A stretch of 64,000 nt of DNA from Isoetes taiwanensis (lineage: Eukaryota; Streptophyta; Lycopodiopsida; Isoetales; Isoetaceae): positions 2,390,338 to 2,454,337 of the forward strand of contig JAJEKV010000110.1 in the NCBI GenBank assembly GCA_021234155.1, in the 5' to 3' direction. This document shows positions 11,246-22,976 of this stretch, one piece after another. Under the pieces are notes generated by a model that was not told where the DNA came from, searched no databases, and saw only the letters and a list, made by a program, of their open reading frames with translations. The position numbers and the translations under genes were made by a program. Each line of letters opens with the position of its first letter. Position 1 is the stretch's first letter.

Positions 11246-14200
11246 TCCTTCCTTCCTAACTGCTTAATGTTGTTCCAGTTTAAATTGCTTTATATTGTTT
11301 TAGTTTGTTCTGTTTGAGACAATGACATAGACTGGTTTTTTCATATTCTCTTTCTTTGTCAATGAACGTGCATCCTTGTTTTTCATCCTTGTCATTGCAC
11401 TTATTTTTTATTGAACTTATTTTACTTCCTTCACCATTTTGCCCCAAGGATCCCAAGCAAGCTAAATTAGCTGATACAAGATTGTCATGACAAACCTAGT
11501 ATATTTACTTGTGTGCTTAGCTTTTGCAATGAATAACTAAAAACTTGAACATGCTACAATTACAAGGACCTGAATTAATCTAGAGCAAAAGGTTGTAGAA
11601 ATGTAAGAACATTATCATAACTATATTGACTTAAACTACTACACAGGTTTGAGCATTGCTTAGTAAAATCAGTAAAATTGAATACATTATGGCTTTGTCG
11701 TCTTAAATCGATCCCAGACAATATTAGGACATCGAGCACTTGTTGATCCTTTTAAGTAAAGTCATGATTAATGCACGTGAGAACCAACGGGGGTGCACAT
11801 AATATGCCACGTATGTACCAACAGCGTGAACGTAAAGGGTTTTTTTATACGGTCGAGTTCTCATACGTTTTCAGCTTTGAACGTTAAGGGAGGAAAGGCG
11901 GGAAGGAGGGATCCGTAGGTGGAAGATTGGAGCTATCCGTTTGCCTATTTGTGGTTTATTTAGTGGGCTTCATTTTCTTCTTTGGCAACAAGAGAGCTCA
12001 AGAAAACGGGTGATGGATGGCTCTTTTGATCTCTTTTGATTGATGACGTATTGAGCTCAAATAGATTCAGGTATTTCCATACAAGTATTCTTTAATTCCT
12101 TACAGTATCCACTTAGGCTTTTGGAAACTCCGTTGGTGCAACAACCCCTTTTTTGTCTGTTTTTTTTCTTATACAGCTCTTTCTTTAGAAGTGCAAGCAT
12201 TGGGTTCTGAAGGTCAGTGATTTTTTTATTGAGTGTTGCTTGGTAGAATGTTCTGTGTTTCGGGCTTTTCTATATGTCATTGAGCTTCAGCATTGTGTTC
12301 TTTTTCAGATCTAATGAGCAAAAAAATAAAGGGTTGATCAAATGAACTTATGCGAAATGTTATTTTATTATGCTTGTGGTGCGACTTCATCGCCATTGGG
12401 CAAATTGTGGTGGCCATGGGGCGAGAAAAGTTCTTGGAATTGCTCCCTTGCGGTGGTGGAGAGAAGACTTGTCGAGAAGCCTGCATGGCTGTTACCTATA
12501 TTAAAACATCATATTGTGGGCTTACATTATGCTATTTTGTAACACACATAAAACCACTTTGTGATCAACTTGTTGAGAGAGCTAACAGAGTAAGATTTTT
12601 TATGATTTGTCTCTTGTTACAAACATTGATGTTGTTAGTAACCATTTTTGTTCATGCTATAGTTGCGGTGATGGAAGACCAAAGTGGCATCAAAAATCTG
12701 AAGCATGTTTGTTATTCTCTTTGGTCTTTACTTCCATCATTCGCGAATTATCCTTCGGACACAAACACAAAGTTTCCGTAAGATTGCAAAGCTAATAGGG
12801 GATGCGCTTGGGAAGGATGAACTTAGAGGCATTTTGTGCTCAAGTTTACAAGTATGATTTACACAGAGTTTTTTCGGTTTCTGAAATAAATTGTAATTGT
12901 GTTTGTTCGTTTATCTTCGCTTTCCTTGTTTGTAAGGTTTTAAAAATCTTCTTGGGCATCTTGAGCAGCTTTTTAAATCGTTTGATACAGTTACTATTTT
13001 ATAGGCTTATGTATATACAATGTGTTTGTTTATTTTTGATTCTCATTAAGCAAAAAACGGACTTGCTCATGGGGATGATGTAGAGGTGGCTGATATTGGC
13101 TTCTCGAGTCTAGTGCTTTTCTTGCAGCCAAAGAACATGCTAAACTAGCCTATACAAAAGAAGTAGCATCCGCAAATTTGCAGTGCAATTGCAAGTTTTT
13201 TTTCACACAAATATCTTCATGTATTTGACAAGCTTTTAGTTCCCTTTACATGGAAGAAAATATTCAAATGCCATCGATTGATTTTATTCCCATCTCCATA
13301 GAGGGTGTGGGCATAATTTGGAAAAGTGATGTATGATGATGCTTTTGTTATATTCGCCATGAATATGATCGAGAATAAGCTTGTGACACATGTCAACCAC
13401 CGATTAGACCCAGTCATGCATCATATAGAGATTTTGTTCAAGAACATGCCGTTCAAGAGCATGCATTTATATTAGATACTTTTTGTTTCCTTTATGAGTT
13501 GCAATTCTTTTTGCGAGAGAATTCTCTAGGGAACACTTATCCGGGTGGTTACTGTGCACGTTATTGTCAAGCCAAGGGACATGAAATGGTATTTACATTT
13601 GATTATAGCATTTATTTTTGCAATATTAAGACATGGCCATTCCATAATTTGCATTTATACAGAAAATCATAAAGTATGATAATTCTCGCAAAGCCATTAG
13701 TCAGAATCGATCTTGACAAGGTCTTGGGATCTCTGTCAAAGATGCAGATTTAGATAAATCAATCGGCTCACTTACGACCTTGCAAACTGGCTTTCACATT
13801 ACCGACGTCAAGCTATGCCACGATGGCCATTGGGGGAGTTGCTAAAGGGATCAACCTCGGTAAAACCAAAGACATTTATATATAAAGGAATGTGGCTCGG
13901 GCTTTATCTTATGGGATTAACTTTTTGGCTTGGATGCGGTGGTCGAGCACAAGATCTTGTCCGAAGAAGCAGAAAACAAGAAAAAGAAAGCAAAGGCATA
14001 AGGTAAGGTTGGATACTTCATATTGGCAAATATAAGATATGATGGTGGACAGAGAGTGCGGCTTTTGCAAATTTAGATTTCTAATATGATTTGTCAAAGC
14101 ATGATTATTTCTGATGCATTAGTTCTTGAATTATGGGTCAAATGTATGTGTGAAAGCAAACATGTTGCCACTGTCTGTTTACCCGAAATAAAGTGTAAAG

Positions 14201-14575
14201 AAAGGGCAATGATCGCTGTTCGTGTAGAGATTTTCAAAATTGCATGGTTCTTGTAGCATGTTAAAGTTCTTGTCAATGACCCTAGGCTACGGATCTATAT
14301 TTATTTGCTTTAACATCCCTGAAGATTTGAGATGTTAGTAATTTAAAGCTAAAAGTTGTAGGCAAAGTGACCCAATCCTGGACATGGCGCTCAGAAAGGG
14401 ATGCATGCATACTTTTTGACGTTTTGAGATAATTGTTTCTTATACATCAAATGCTTTTCTTCCTTATTTGATAATGTTTTAAAATTTGCATCTCTTATGG
14501 GTCAAATATTGGTTATTATGCTTGTTTGCATTAACCCAATTGGAAATTTCAATTTCACCCATATGGCTAATATTG
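11246..14575 (+). other. Tract between inverted repeats, part 2; possible unidentified gene remnant
   Basis: Several short open stretches on the plus strand look coding but I cannot name them. These are 12350-12781 (143 codons, with CGDGRPKWHQK in another frame), a stretch near 13325-13470 (YDDAFVIFAMNMIENKLV) and one near 13800-13950 (SYATMAIGGVAKGINLGKT). GTAAG/GTATG-like donors follow some of them. They may be exons of one decayed gene. A transposase of the surrounding inverted repeat is another possibility, but no DDE-type motif is apparent. Confidence 0.3.
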
Positions 14576-14765
14576 TTTTTGGGTTGCCCCTAGGGGGGCA
14601 AACCCTCGTTTATGTGGGTATGTGGGCATATCCAGGTATATGCCGGCATATGCCTAGCATATACTGGTGACTGCTAAAAACTGGCTGGTGCCTGTAAGTG
14701 TTAGGTCGCCAGCGTTGTCGGGTGGATGCTGTGCAAACCGGCTAACCGGCTTTCGTGTTGTTCCG
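14576..14765 (-). repeat. Inverted repeat, right arm
   Basis: Starts TTTTTGGGTTGCCCCTAG and runs through ACCCTCGTTTATGTGGGT, GACTGCTAAAAAC and GTTAGGTCGCCAG to GGTTAGCCGG-complement sequence. It matches 8700-8888 in inverse orientation. The unit between the arms is about 5.7 kb. No convincing short direct duplication was found at either outer edge. Confidence 0.6.
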
Positions 14766-14879
14766 CTTTCACGTCCGGGATTCGATTAATCAAGTGGGTT
14801 GTGAAGATTAATCAGGTTTGGGGCTGGATTTGAGAGAGATTGAAGGAAAAATGATGGAAAAGGGAGCGCAGATGGAGCA

Positions 14880-15011
14880 GAAAGGGGCCGGGAAGAGGGC
14901 AGACCAGAATCAGAATTTTAAGAGCTTTGCAGAACGAGCTGCTTCGCATTCTTTACCCTGTTTTTGTCCATTCCTCCATGGATCTTGTTTCAAAGGGATT
15001 TGCTCAAGAAG
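14880..15011 (+). pseudogene. TAF5: TAF5-like exon fragment (TFIID NTD2 region)
   Basis: TAF5 is a WD40 scaffold subunit of the general transcription factor TFIID. The exon-like block from about 14900 reads LRALQNELLRILYPVF and then VHSSMDLVSKGFAQE. It matches the family's N-terminal segment 'xxELLRVLYPVFxHxxxDLVxKGxxQE'. It ends at a good donor (GAAG|GTATGG, 15011/15012). Upstream sequence is Glu/Lys-rich in another frame. No further TAF5 exon (rest of NTD2 or the WD40 propeller) was found downstream, so this is a stray piece rather than a gene. It lies about 600 bp before the NEPRO-like gene and just outside an inverted repeat. Confidence 0.55.
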
Positions 15012-15076
15012 GTATGGTATCTCATTAATTGCATTCCATTGTGTGCCTTTTTCTTAGGTCTTTGTTCTTTTTCCTT

Positions 15077-15343
15077 TTATATGTGCAGTCGTCCCATTGG
15101 TTATGCACTCTTGAGCTTATACATCGATGCTTTCTACATGAAGGCATTGATGTGAAAATAAGGAACTTTGGGATGGGTGCCCTTCCTCCAGTCAAAATCC
15201 CTTCTGTTGATCTACTTGACCCATTTTGCCATCCTCGATCCTCCGATTGCACATCCATGCACCTTATCTTTGAACTTCAAATATTGTTGGACAAAAGATG
15301 GGCAACAAATCTATCCTACTTGAGCATCCCTAACCTTCTCTAG
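15077..15343 (+). CDS. Unrecognised exon-like open frame
   Basis: An open frame of about 88 codons follows a TGTGCAG acceptor-like site. It reads SSHWLCTLELIHRCFLHEG, then VKIRNFGMGALPPVKIPS and DLLDPFCHPRSSDC, and stops at 15341-15343. The composition looks coding (Pro, Cys and Asp in ordered blocks), but I do not recognise the family. It may be an upstream exon of the NEPRO-like gene or another captured fragment. Confidence 0.3.
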   Translation, partial: LYVQSSHWLCTLELIHRCFLHEGIDVKIRNFGMGALPPVKIPSVDLLDPFCHPRSSDCTSMHLIFELQILLDKRWATNLSYLSIPNLL

Positions 15344-15627
15344 ATATGTCCACATCGAATAATGCTCTGATTTCTGTTGTGATGGGATGAAGAAGGAAGT
15401 GAATATGAAGGTCCATTAGTTGGCACATCTGGATGTTCTTCGTGCTATTTATTCTAACCTCGTAAAACAAGGCTATTTACTCTAACCCAGTAAATGCTCC
15501 ATAGCAGTTATAAACTTGGGATTAGTCTATTTCCTAAGTCTTATACCTTTATAAACTGCTTGTGCATCCGTGACTACCTAACCATTAAATTCCCTAAAAA
15601 TTTATTTCTCTTTTTGTTTGCACTAGG

Positions 15628-17821
15628 ATGATGGAGTCAGATGCTAGGGCGATGCAAACAAGGATTAAGGAGCAATTGTCACAACTGTGGACAGAGATGG
15701 CACTTTTTGAGCGCCTTATTTACAAAAACACCAGTCAGCATTGCCATTGCACCTATTTCCGGAGATTACGCGAGGGTAAAAATGGGGACGAAGTTGTTTA
15801 AACGAAAGCAGAGCAAAAACGATAGTGGAACTAGTGCATTTACTTATAAACCCCCGCTTTTAGTCAGATGCGAAATGTAGATGGTCATTTTCTGTTTATT
15901 TATTCCTAGAGTAACATTCATATGTTGTTTGTCATAGTTTTTACGCTTTGTAAAGTTGGAAAGGCTTTTTCCTACCTTTTAATTCATATCTGCTGTTTGT
16001 GATTATTTAGGGCAGTCAAATGTTTGTTTATGTCATGTCAACTCTTGATTAAAGTATACAATGTTTTCTTTCATGATTTGTAGGTTAGGAGACACTTGCA
16101 GTTGCTTCAACGTTCAGGACTCGAAGAAATTGTAGAAAGCTTTGTGCGGCTTCTACCTTCATGTAATGGAGCTATGAAATCTAGTTCAACAAAGTATGTT
16201 GCTCGTTTTTTCATGTGGTTTGAAAATATTGTTTTCTTTTTAAGGCAAACTTTTCTTGGCCCTATTCTCTTGATATAAAAATTTCTCTGCAAGTAGTTGC
16301 TTAATACACTCTAATTTTGATCCTTAATCCGGTTGTTACAGATCAGGCCCAAGAATGCGGTGGAAGAACCGAAGCTTGGAAAAACGTTTTGTGGAAATTA
16401 CTTGAATTGCTAGATTATTAGAACAGTTTGAACTCAAGAACCATGTCCAATGTAGGCATTGGTAATTCAAGGTATTCATGTGATCGATCTCCTCTTTGAC
16501 ATGTGGCTCATTCCCCGCTGCAGATGCCGATGGATAATCCTATCCTCGCCCAGCAGCTCAGATCCTTATGTGTATTACATCAACACTCGTTTTATGCGAG
16601 AAGAAGATGTAGCACTATTTATTTTCTCAATGTATAAGCATGGCATTGGGGAGTTCTTAGTCGGGTCTTTCTTCATGCCGTTTTGTCTTACCATTGGCGG
16701 TTCTTCTGCGCGGTTCCGTGCACTACTTCTCCAGGTTCTCAGCTTATATTATTCAAGCTGTTGATTTTGCATGTTCATTCATGAGTACTTCCTTGTCCTC
16801 ATGTACAGCTGCTTTATGAAGTTGTCACAGTCTTCAATATGCTTTCAGCAGTCTGCCAAGACAAGAAAGCACCTACTGGCACCTTTACGCAGCCATCCAA
16901 AGGGTACAAATTTGAGGTGGGTCTAGTAGTTTGTTTATATCAGAAGCAAATTTACTCAACTTAGCTATTTTTCACCTGGATTGTATTTTCTCACCACATT
17001 TTTTAGGGCATGCAATGAGAAAGTTCCTTTGTCCTTGAAGTGTGAGGTTGATGGAGTAAGGCATCGCCTATATGAGGTGAAAAGCCATGAGGCGAACCAA
17101 GAAGAGAACGATGTCGTAAAAGTGAAGCCTCTTGTATCCACGTTCGGCGAGGATACTACAAGAATAAAATACAACGTTTTAGGGGACACTTATATTGGTG
17201 AGATTATGTTTTTAGCATTCGTTGTGTATGCATGCGGATTACTCTATAATTTGCATTTTATTTCAGGGGATGTGGATAGTGAGACAACTTGTGAGAATTC
17301 TCTTTGAAAAAACGACCTTTGAAGCATCTATTCTCATTTCAACCCCGCACTTCAGCAGAGGAAAGTTTGCAATTGAAAAAGATGGGACGGTATCCATAAA
17401 AGGAGATCAGGTATCAAGGGAAGATCTTGTAAGCTCATCAAGCATCAAGCACCGTAATGATCAAAAGAACATGAGTAGAATGAAAAGAGACTTCCTGAGT
17501 TTCTTAGAAGAAGCTAATGATATGCCTGAAGCTTCCAAGGACACAAAAAGAGTGGCCTATGTATCCATAATGTCCAATAGTCACATGGGTAATACAGCTG
17601 AAAAAGATAATGTGGCTAATACAGTTGAAAGGAATAAAGTTATTTCTGCCCCTGAACGTGATGGACTAGCTGCTATCCATGAAAGTGATGGGAAAACCGG
17701 CAAAGTTAGTGCTGATGTTCAAGGAGTGGACAATGCTTCAAAAGGCAGGACAGAAACCCTTTTTGATTTCTTTCTAGCAGTGAGGGAGATGCCACATTCT
17801 CTTGAGGATCAGAGTTTGTAA
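15628..17821 (+). pseudogene. NEPRO: NEPRO-like (nucleolus and neural progenitor family) gene, probably damaged
   Basis: The family has an N-terminal domain (once DUF4477) and a nucleolar role shown mainly in animals. Exon 1 (ATG at 15628; the first two codons are both ATG) reads MMESDARAMQTRIKEQ and then ALFERLIYKNTSQHCHC / TYFRRLRE. It matches the core 'xLxRLxYKNxxQHRRxxYFxxLxxVRRxLxLL'. Exon 2 (about 16085-16193) continues VRRHLQLLQRSGLEEIVESF. A later exon (about 16640-16733) gives LVGSFFMPFCLTIGGSSARF, followed after an intron by LLYEVVTVFNMLSAVCQ. The last large exon (17267-17821) ends LFDFFLAVREMPHSLEDQSL. Defects: an extra G at the exon 1 donor (15774-15776) breaks the phase into exon 2, and TGA at 16403-16405 lies in frame inside exon 3. 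Decay is likely; sequence error is possible for the first defect. Confidence 0.5.
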
Positions 17822-18617
17822 GCAAATGAATAGTTTCTGTGTACATAGTGGTCAAATACATAAATCAAGTTTCATTCAATGACATAGATCAATCAAAATG
17901 TTGATGATAAATTCAAAATATTGATCCGGTGAACTCTTCCAATCACTACACTAGCAGAAAGGGTCTTATTTAACTTATTATAAAATGAAATCGATTTATC
18001 TTCTATTTTGTCCACAGTGAGAGCGACATGACAATTATCATTTGTAACCAATTGGGGCCACCTTTGTCGCTTAGAACCGCTCATAACGTCTTCAACATGT
18101 ACATGTTCTTAGAACCCCTTGTTGGTACTTGGTCTACTAGTATGATGTTCCATTAAACCATTAGAAGATATGCAAGACTTCTTAGTGATTGACATAACTA
18201 GTTGTTAGCATCAAGCTAGGAAATTGAGATATTAACGCGGGGCGGTTGGTATGGAAGACGACTTCATGATGTTGCCTTTAAATGTCGACGGCTTGTGCTA
18301 CTAACTACTTTTGGATCACACCGCTAAGTTTTCTTTTATGTTTGAAATCCTTATTGATAGCACACCAAAATAAGGCTACCTTCACATGTGAAGAGGCTTC
18401 TCACCCTAAAAATTTGAACGAAGCTTCGATTTGGTCCCTTGTTTTTTTCTTTTTTGAGGTCAGGTTGGGGGCACCTGAGAAGAGTGTTCTAACAGTCTCT
18501 TTTTATTTTTGACTAGAAACGGTGCCACTGTTGTTGGGAATAAGTTAAACTGGTAAATCATACATAGTAGTAATGAGATAATTTAAATGTACTCCACTGT
18601 TAAAACGTTTGAGCTTT
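17822..18617. other. Intergenic, no gene recognised
   Basis: Probably the 3' flank of the NEPRO-like gene. CACTACACTAGCAGAAA near 17944 looks like a CACTA end, but no matching partner end was found. Confidence 0.5.
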
Positions 18618-18620
18618 TCC
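18618..18620. repeat. CACTA 1 target-site duplication, left (TCC)
   Basis: TCC directly precedes CACTACAAGGG. The same three bases directly follow TTGTAGTG at 32460-32462. CACTA (En/Spm) elements make 3-bp duplications. Confidence 0.65.
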
Positions 18621-18628
18621 CACTACAA

Positions 18629-19236
18629 GGGATAGTCGACGTCCAACGACGTCGCGACGTCGAAGAACGACGGGTCGTCGTCGAATATCGACGACATCGT
18701 CGTTCAACGGCGATTAACGTCGTTCGGCGCCGTTCAACGACGTTTCGTGGCTGGCGTGTCGGATTGGCTGCGTGGCATGGCTAACGCCCAAAGCCGGTAA
18801 GCGCGTGTCGTGCCGCATGCACAAAACGTCGTTCACCGCCGTCTCGCGTGGATCCGACGTGGCACATCCGGTTGCGTGGCTTTGGCGACATGCCGGCCGG
18901 CACGCCACCATGTTACGCCGCGTCGACATGGCGCCGTTGAACGACGACTAAAAATCTGGCGTGGACCGGTCGGCTTGCGGGTTTGGCGACATGCGCCGGC
19001 ACGCCAAAGTGTCCCCGCCACGTCGGCGTGGCGTCGTTAAACGGCGCCTAGAATATCCGGACGTGGCGTAAAGCTTTTTGCCAGCGTGGCCGGCATCGTC
19101 CGCGCCACGCTATTGTCAGCAGAGCGCCACGTAAGCAACGTCGTTTAACGACGTCACTTTTTTTTTTTTTTTTGGGGGGGGAAAAAAAAAAAAAAAAACG
19201 TGCGAAAAAAAAAAAATTAATACTGACGTCGCTTAT
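18629..19236. repeat. CACTA 1 left subterminal repeat region
   Basis: Dense short motifs in both orientations: GTCGTTCAACGGCG, CGTTTAACGACG, GCCGGCACGCCA and GTGGCGTCGTTAAACGGCG. It ends in T-, G- and A-runs (19158-19212) before GACGTCGC. Such arrays bind the CACTA regulatory protein in known elements. CpG-rich, so a likely target of DNA methylation. Confidence 0.7.
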
Positions 19237-19241
19237 CGTTT

Positions 19242-19886
19242 GGAATGCCAAAATTACCCTATGGACTAAGTTACACGGTCAGTTTTGCAAAAAAACGACA
19301 CACTTACGCCCTACATTGCAATATCCGCCAGCCCACCTCCTAGGCCAATTGACTACACAGTGTGTTGCACATGAGATAGTTTGACGCTTCTTCGAGAAGG
19401 GGTGGGCTTGGCCACAAAACTTGGTCCCTAGGGCAATGTCGGCGTTCGAGTCCATTGGCGAGAGCGCGGATCACGGTTCCGGAGAGGGAAGTTGCCCGTC
19501 CGTCGCCGTGGCCTTCGGGAGAGGAATTTTGGGGCAAGCCGCTACGGGTGGTTTTAGGGTCCGTGCTCGGCGTCAACACCCCCTACCTCAAGACACGGCC
19601 GCAAGGTCCTAGTCAAATCGACAAGGATAGAGCCTCCAAACGTAAACCCTATGAGTTGCCGGGTTCTAGCGGGGTTTGCGTTTTGGGTGCCGAAGTTTTG
19701 GTCTTTTGCACTTGGGGCGTGGCGATCACATGCGATTGAGAACATAAAGCAAGGGGAACCGACGGAATGGAGTTTGGACTGTACTCCTCCCGTTGTGGCG
19801 GTTTAGAAGTCAAGGGCCGCTTTTGCGGTAGCAAAACATTTGTAAATTCCTAATTAATGCATAGTACGGACTTAAATTCTGATTTT
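19242..19886 (+). repeat. 650-bp direct repeat, copy 1
   Basis: Starts GGAATGCCAAAATTACCCT and ends TACGGACTTAAATTCTGATTTT. It is about 90% like 20357-21004 by eye, with many small indels. The pair is separated by 470 bp of different sequence. It could be the two LTRs of a short element, or a plain duplication. No TG...CA ends or primer-binding site were identified. Confidence 0.65.
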
Positions 19887-20356
19887 TGTCACCTAGCTTC
19901 CTAAGTCATCGCCAACATACAGCCAACTTTCAAAATTTTGGATAAGGTTTAGATCAAATAGTTTGCACTAGAACGGTCAGGCAGGCGACTGTCGTTGGCA
20001 GCCGGCGGCACACTTGCCCAAGTCAAACAATGCGGGGACCTTGCAAGGCCTCCTCATTAGAGGGGAGAGTCCGAACCCCGGGAGGCGAGCCCCAAAAAGC
20101 TTCCCCGAGGCAGCCTTTCTGGCGGCTCGCCCAGGGGGTGTACGCTAAAGACCACACTTCCGGATCTCGGTTCAGTATCCGGCCAGTTGAATCCTTTGTT
20201 CCGGGAACCTGGTCCAGAAGGTCCAAAAATCCAACATCCGTCCAGGAGAACATATCAAACCGCTGGCGTCCCTGCGGCGGCGATGTAGAAACCAAAGTGT
20301 TTTGTCGTTCGGACATTGCGGAGGCTCAAATGCCGATCCGACTTCGCCACATCGTC

Positions 20357-21004
20357 GGAATGCCAAAATTACCCTAGGGACCAAGTTACGGTCGGGTTTT
20401 GCAAAAGAAAGAAACACTTACGCCCTACATTGCAAGATTCGTGAGCCCACCTCCTAGGCCAATTGACTACGAGTGTGTTGCACATGAGATAGTTTGGCTT
20501 CGAGAAGGGGTGGGCTTCGGCCACAAAACTTGGTCCCTAGGGCAATGTCGACGTTCGAGTCCATTGGCGAGACGGATCACTTGTTCGGGAGAGGGAAGTT
20601 GCCCGTCCGTCGCCGGGGCCGCCGGGGAGAGGAATTTTGGGGCAAGCCGCTTCGGGTGGTTTTAGGGTCCGTGCTCAAGGCCAACACCCCCTCTACCTCA
20701 AGACCGCGGCAAGCCAAGGTCCTAGTCAAATCGACAAGGATAGAGCCTCCCAAACGTAAACCCTATGAGTTGCCGGGTTCTAGCGGGGTTTTGCGTTTTG
20801 GGTGCCGAAGTTTTGGTCTTTTGCACTTGGGGCGGGTCGATCACATGCGCTTGAGAACGCCTTGAAGCAAAGCGGGCCCGGCGGAATGGAGTTTGGACTG
20901 TACATCTCCCGTTGTGGCAGTTAGAAGTCAAGGGCCGCTTTTGCAGTAGCAAGACATTCGTAAATTCGTAATTAATGCATAGTACGGACTTAAATTCTGA
21001 TTTT
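20357..21004 (+). repeat. 650-bp direct repeat, copy 2
   Basis: Second copy of 19242-19886 in the same orientation, with the same landmarks (GCACATGAGATAGTTTG, GAGAGGAATTTTGGGGCAAG, AATTAATGCATAGTACGG). The 470-bp spacer before it (19887-20356) has no recognisable motif. Confidence 0.65.
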
Positions 21005-21759
21005 CCCACTTGGATGCAGGATTAATAATATTTAAGACTAGCCTCGAACATCATCATGCAACAAATATGGGTTATAATGAATTCCTAGTTACTATATTTA
21101 TGGCATTTATCAAGAATATAGATCCTGTAAAAGGAAGGTTGCTTGGAAAAGCATAATATATATCCCTTATCCCTTCCCTTATCTCTTTCTCTTATATATA
21201 TACAATTATTTGATGGGTCCTATGGGGGGTTGAATGTGGGTAGAGATTAATCCTATCCGTCTAATTTTTGAGGTGGCACTTAAATGGCCCTTGGATTTGA
21301 TGGGGGGCATGCATGGGCCATGCATGGGCCATGCACCCCATCCATGAACCGTTGATCGGGCACGTGTGAAATCTTGGCCCTTGATTTTTTAAAGGGAAGA
21401 TGCAAGGAAGGTCCCTTAAAAGGTGCTTTTTGGTGCAGTCAATCTTAACCGTTGGATCAAAAGGGGGAGGAAAAATCCTAACCATTAAATTTTTTATTAA
21501 ATTGCAATTTCTTTATTAAAAGAGGTGAGGTGGCACCCTTATTTAATAAAAAGGTAATGAGGTGGCACCAACATTAATAGATGGACTTTCTAGGAAGCTT
21601 CTTTTTATAATCACTTCAAAGGCCGATAACTGCTGAGAGGGGTGGGATGAAGGTGAGACCCACACCATTGGATTCCTCCTCACGAGAACTTCCCAATGAG
21701 TGGTGCTTTGGCATCGTTCCTCATAGATTTGGAGCTAATGTGATCGAATACTAAGTTTC
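21005..21759. other. Captured or inserted DNA, no gene recognised
   Basis: Contains GGGCATGCATGGGCCATGCATGGGCCATGCACC (short tandem, about 21304-21335) and CCGTTGGATC blocks of the kind common in plant intergenic transposons. A related ATCCAACGGCCC block in inverse orientation is at about 23202. TATATATACAATTA occurs at both 21195 and 22949, on either side of the GAATCT array. Confidence 0.4.
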
Positions 21760-22895
21760 TTTTGGAAACTTAGAATTTTTGAGAATCTATCTTGAATTTA
21801 AAAGAATCTAGGGGAATCTCCATAGGATTTTAGGGAATTTAAAGGAAGCTCAAGAGAATCTTTGGGAATCTATGAGAATCGCTAAGGGAATCTTTGAGAT
21901 TCTATAGGAATCTTTATAAAACCTTTGAGAATGTAGAAGAATCTTCATAGAATCTAAGGGAATCTAGGAGAATCTACATAGAAATATGGGAAATCTAGAG
22001 GAATCTTGAGATGATCTTTAGGAGGCTAGAGGAACCCCAACAAAATTAGGGGAATTTATGGGAATCTCAAGAGAATCATAGAGAATCTAGTAGGATCGAA
22101 GTGCATCTTCATAAAATCTTTGAGAATCCTTGAAAATCTATAGAATCTAAGGGAATCTATATAGAATCTAACAAAATTTAGGACAATCCACATAGAATTT
22201 TGGAGACTCTAGAGGTTTCTTGTGATAAGTTCGAAAATCTAGAGGGATCTTTATAGAATCTTAAGAATCTAGGGGAAGCTTTGTGGAATCTTAAGGAATC
22301 TTTCATTAATAAGTGTGTTTAGTAGGGGAATCTCGATAGAATCTAAGAGAATCTATATAGAATCTTGGAAAATCTGGGATAATCTTTGAGAATCTAGTTG
22401 AATCTTAAGAGAATCTTAAGTAACTTATGGGATTAAGAGTATTTAAGGGAATCTTCCTTAAATCTTTGAGAATCTAGGATACTTTTTCCTAAATCTTCAA
22501 GAATCTAAGTGAATCTTTATAGAATCTTCATTGAATGGCTCGAGAATCTAGCGAGAATCTAAGCGCCTAAAATCTTTGAGAATCTAGGGGAATCTTGATG
22601 GAATTTTCAAGATTCTAGGGGAATCTCTATAGAATCTAACAAAATCTAGGAGAATCTACATAGAATTCTAAAGAATTTAGAGGATCCTTGTGATAACGTT
22701 TGAAATCTCGAGGAATCTTTGTAGAATCCTAAGAATCTAAGGGAATCTTAGGGAATCTTTTACACTAAGTGTGTTTTTCTAGGGGAATCTTGATAGAACC
22801 TAAAGGAATCTAAGAGAATTTATATAGAATCTTAAGAAATGTAGAGAAAATTTGGGATAATCTTTGAGAATCTAGGGGAATCTTAAGAGAATCTT
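21760..22895. repeat. Degenerate GAATCT-rich tandem array, ~1.1 kb
   Basis: Built almost wholly of GAATCT words in phrases such as GAGAATCTAGGGGAATCTT and ATAGAATCTAAGGGAATCT. Spacing varies (10-20 bp) with longer-range repeats: AAGTGTGTTT(AG/TCT)AGGGGAATCT occurs at about 22311 and 22766. All frames are stop-rich, so it is not coding. It looks like an old minisatellite that has drifted. Confidence 0.75.
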
Positions 22896-22976
22896 AAGTT
22901 TGGATGGCTCAAAATTTGTGTACTCCCTTATAGTACACTCACTTGTATATATATACAATTATATAAGCACCCCCCT

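Noticed and set aside
17940-18020. Possible third CACTA end (CACTACACTAGCAGAAA)
   Set aside because: No matching inverted end with a 3-bp duplication was found nearby.
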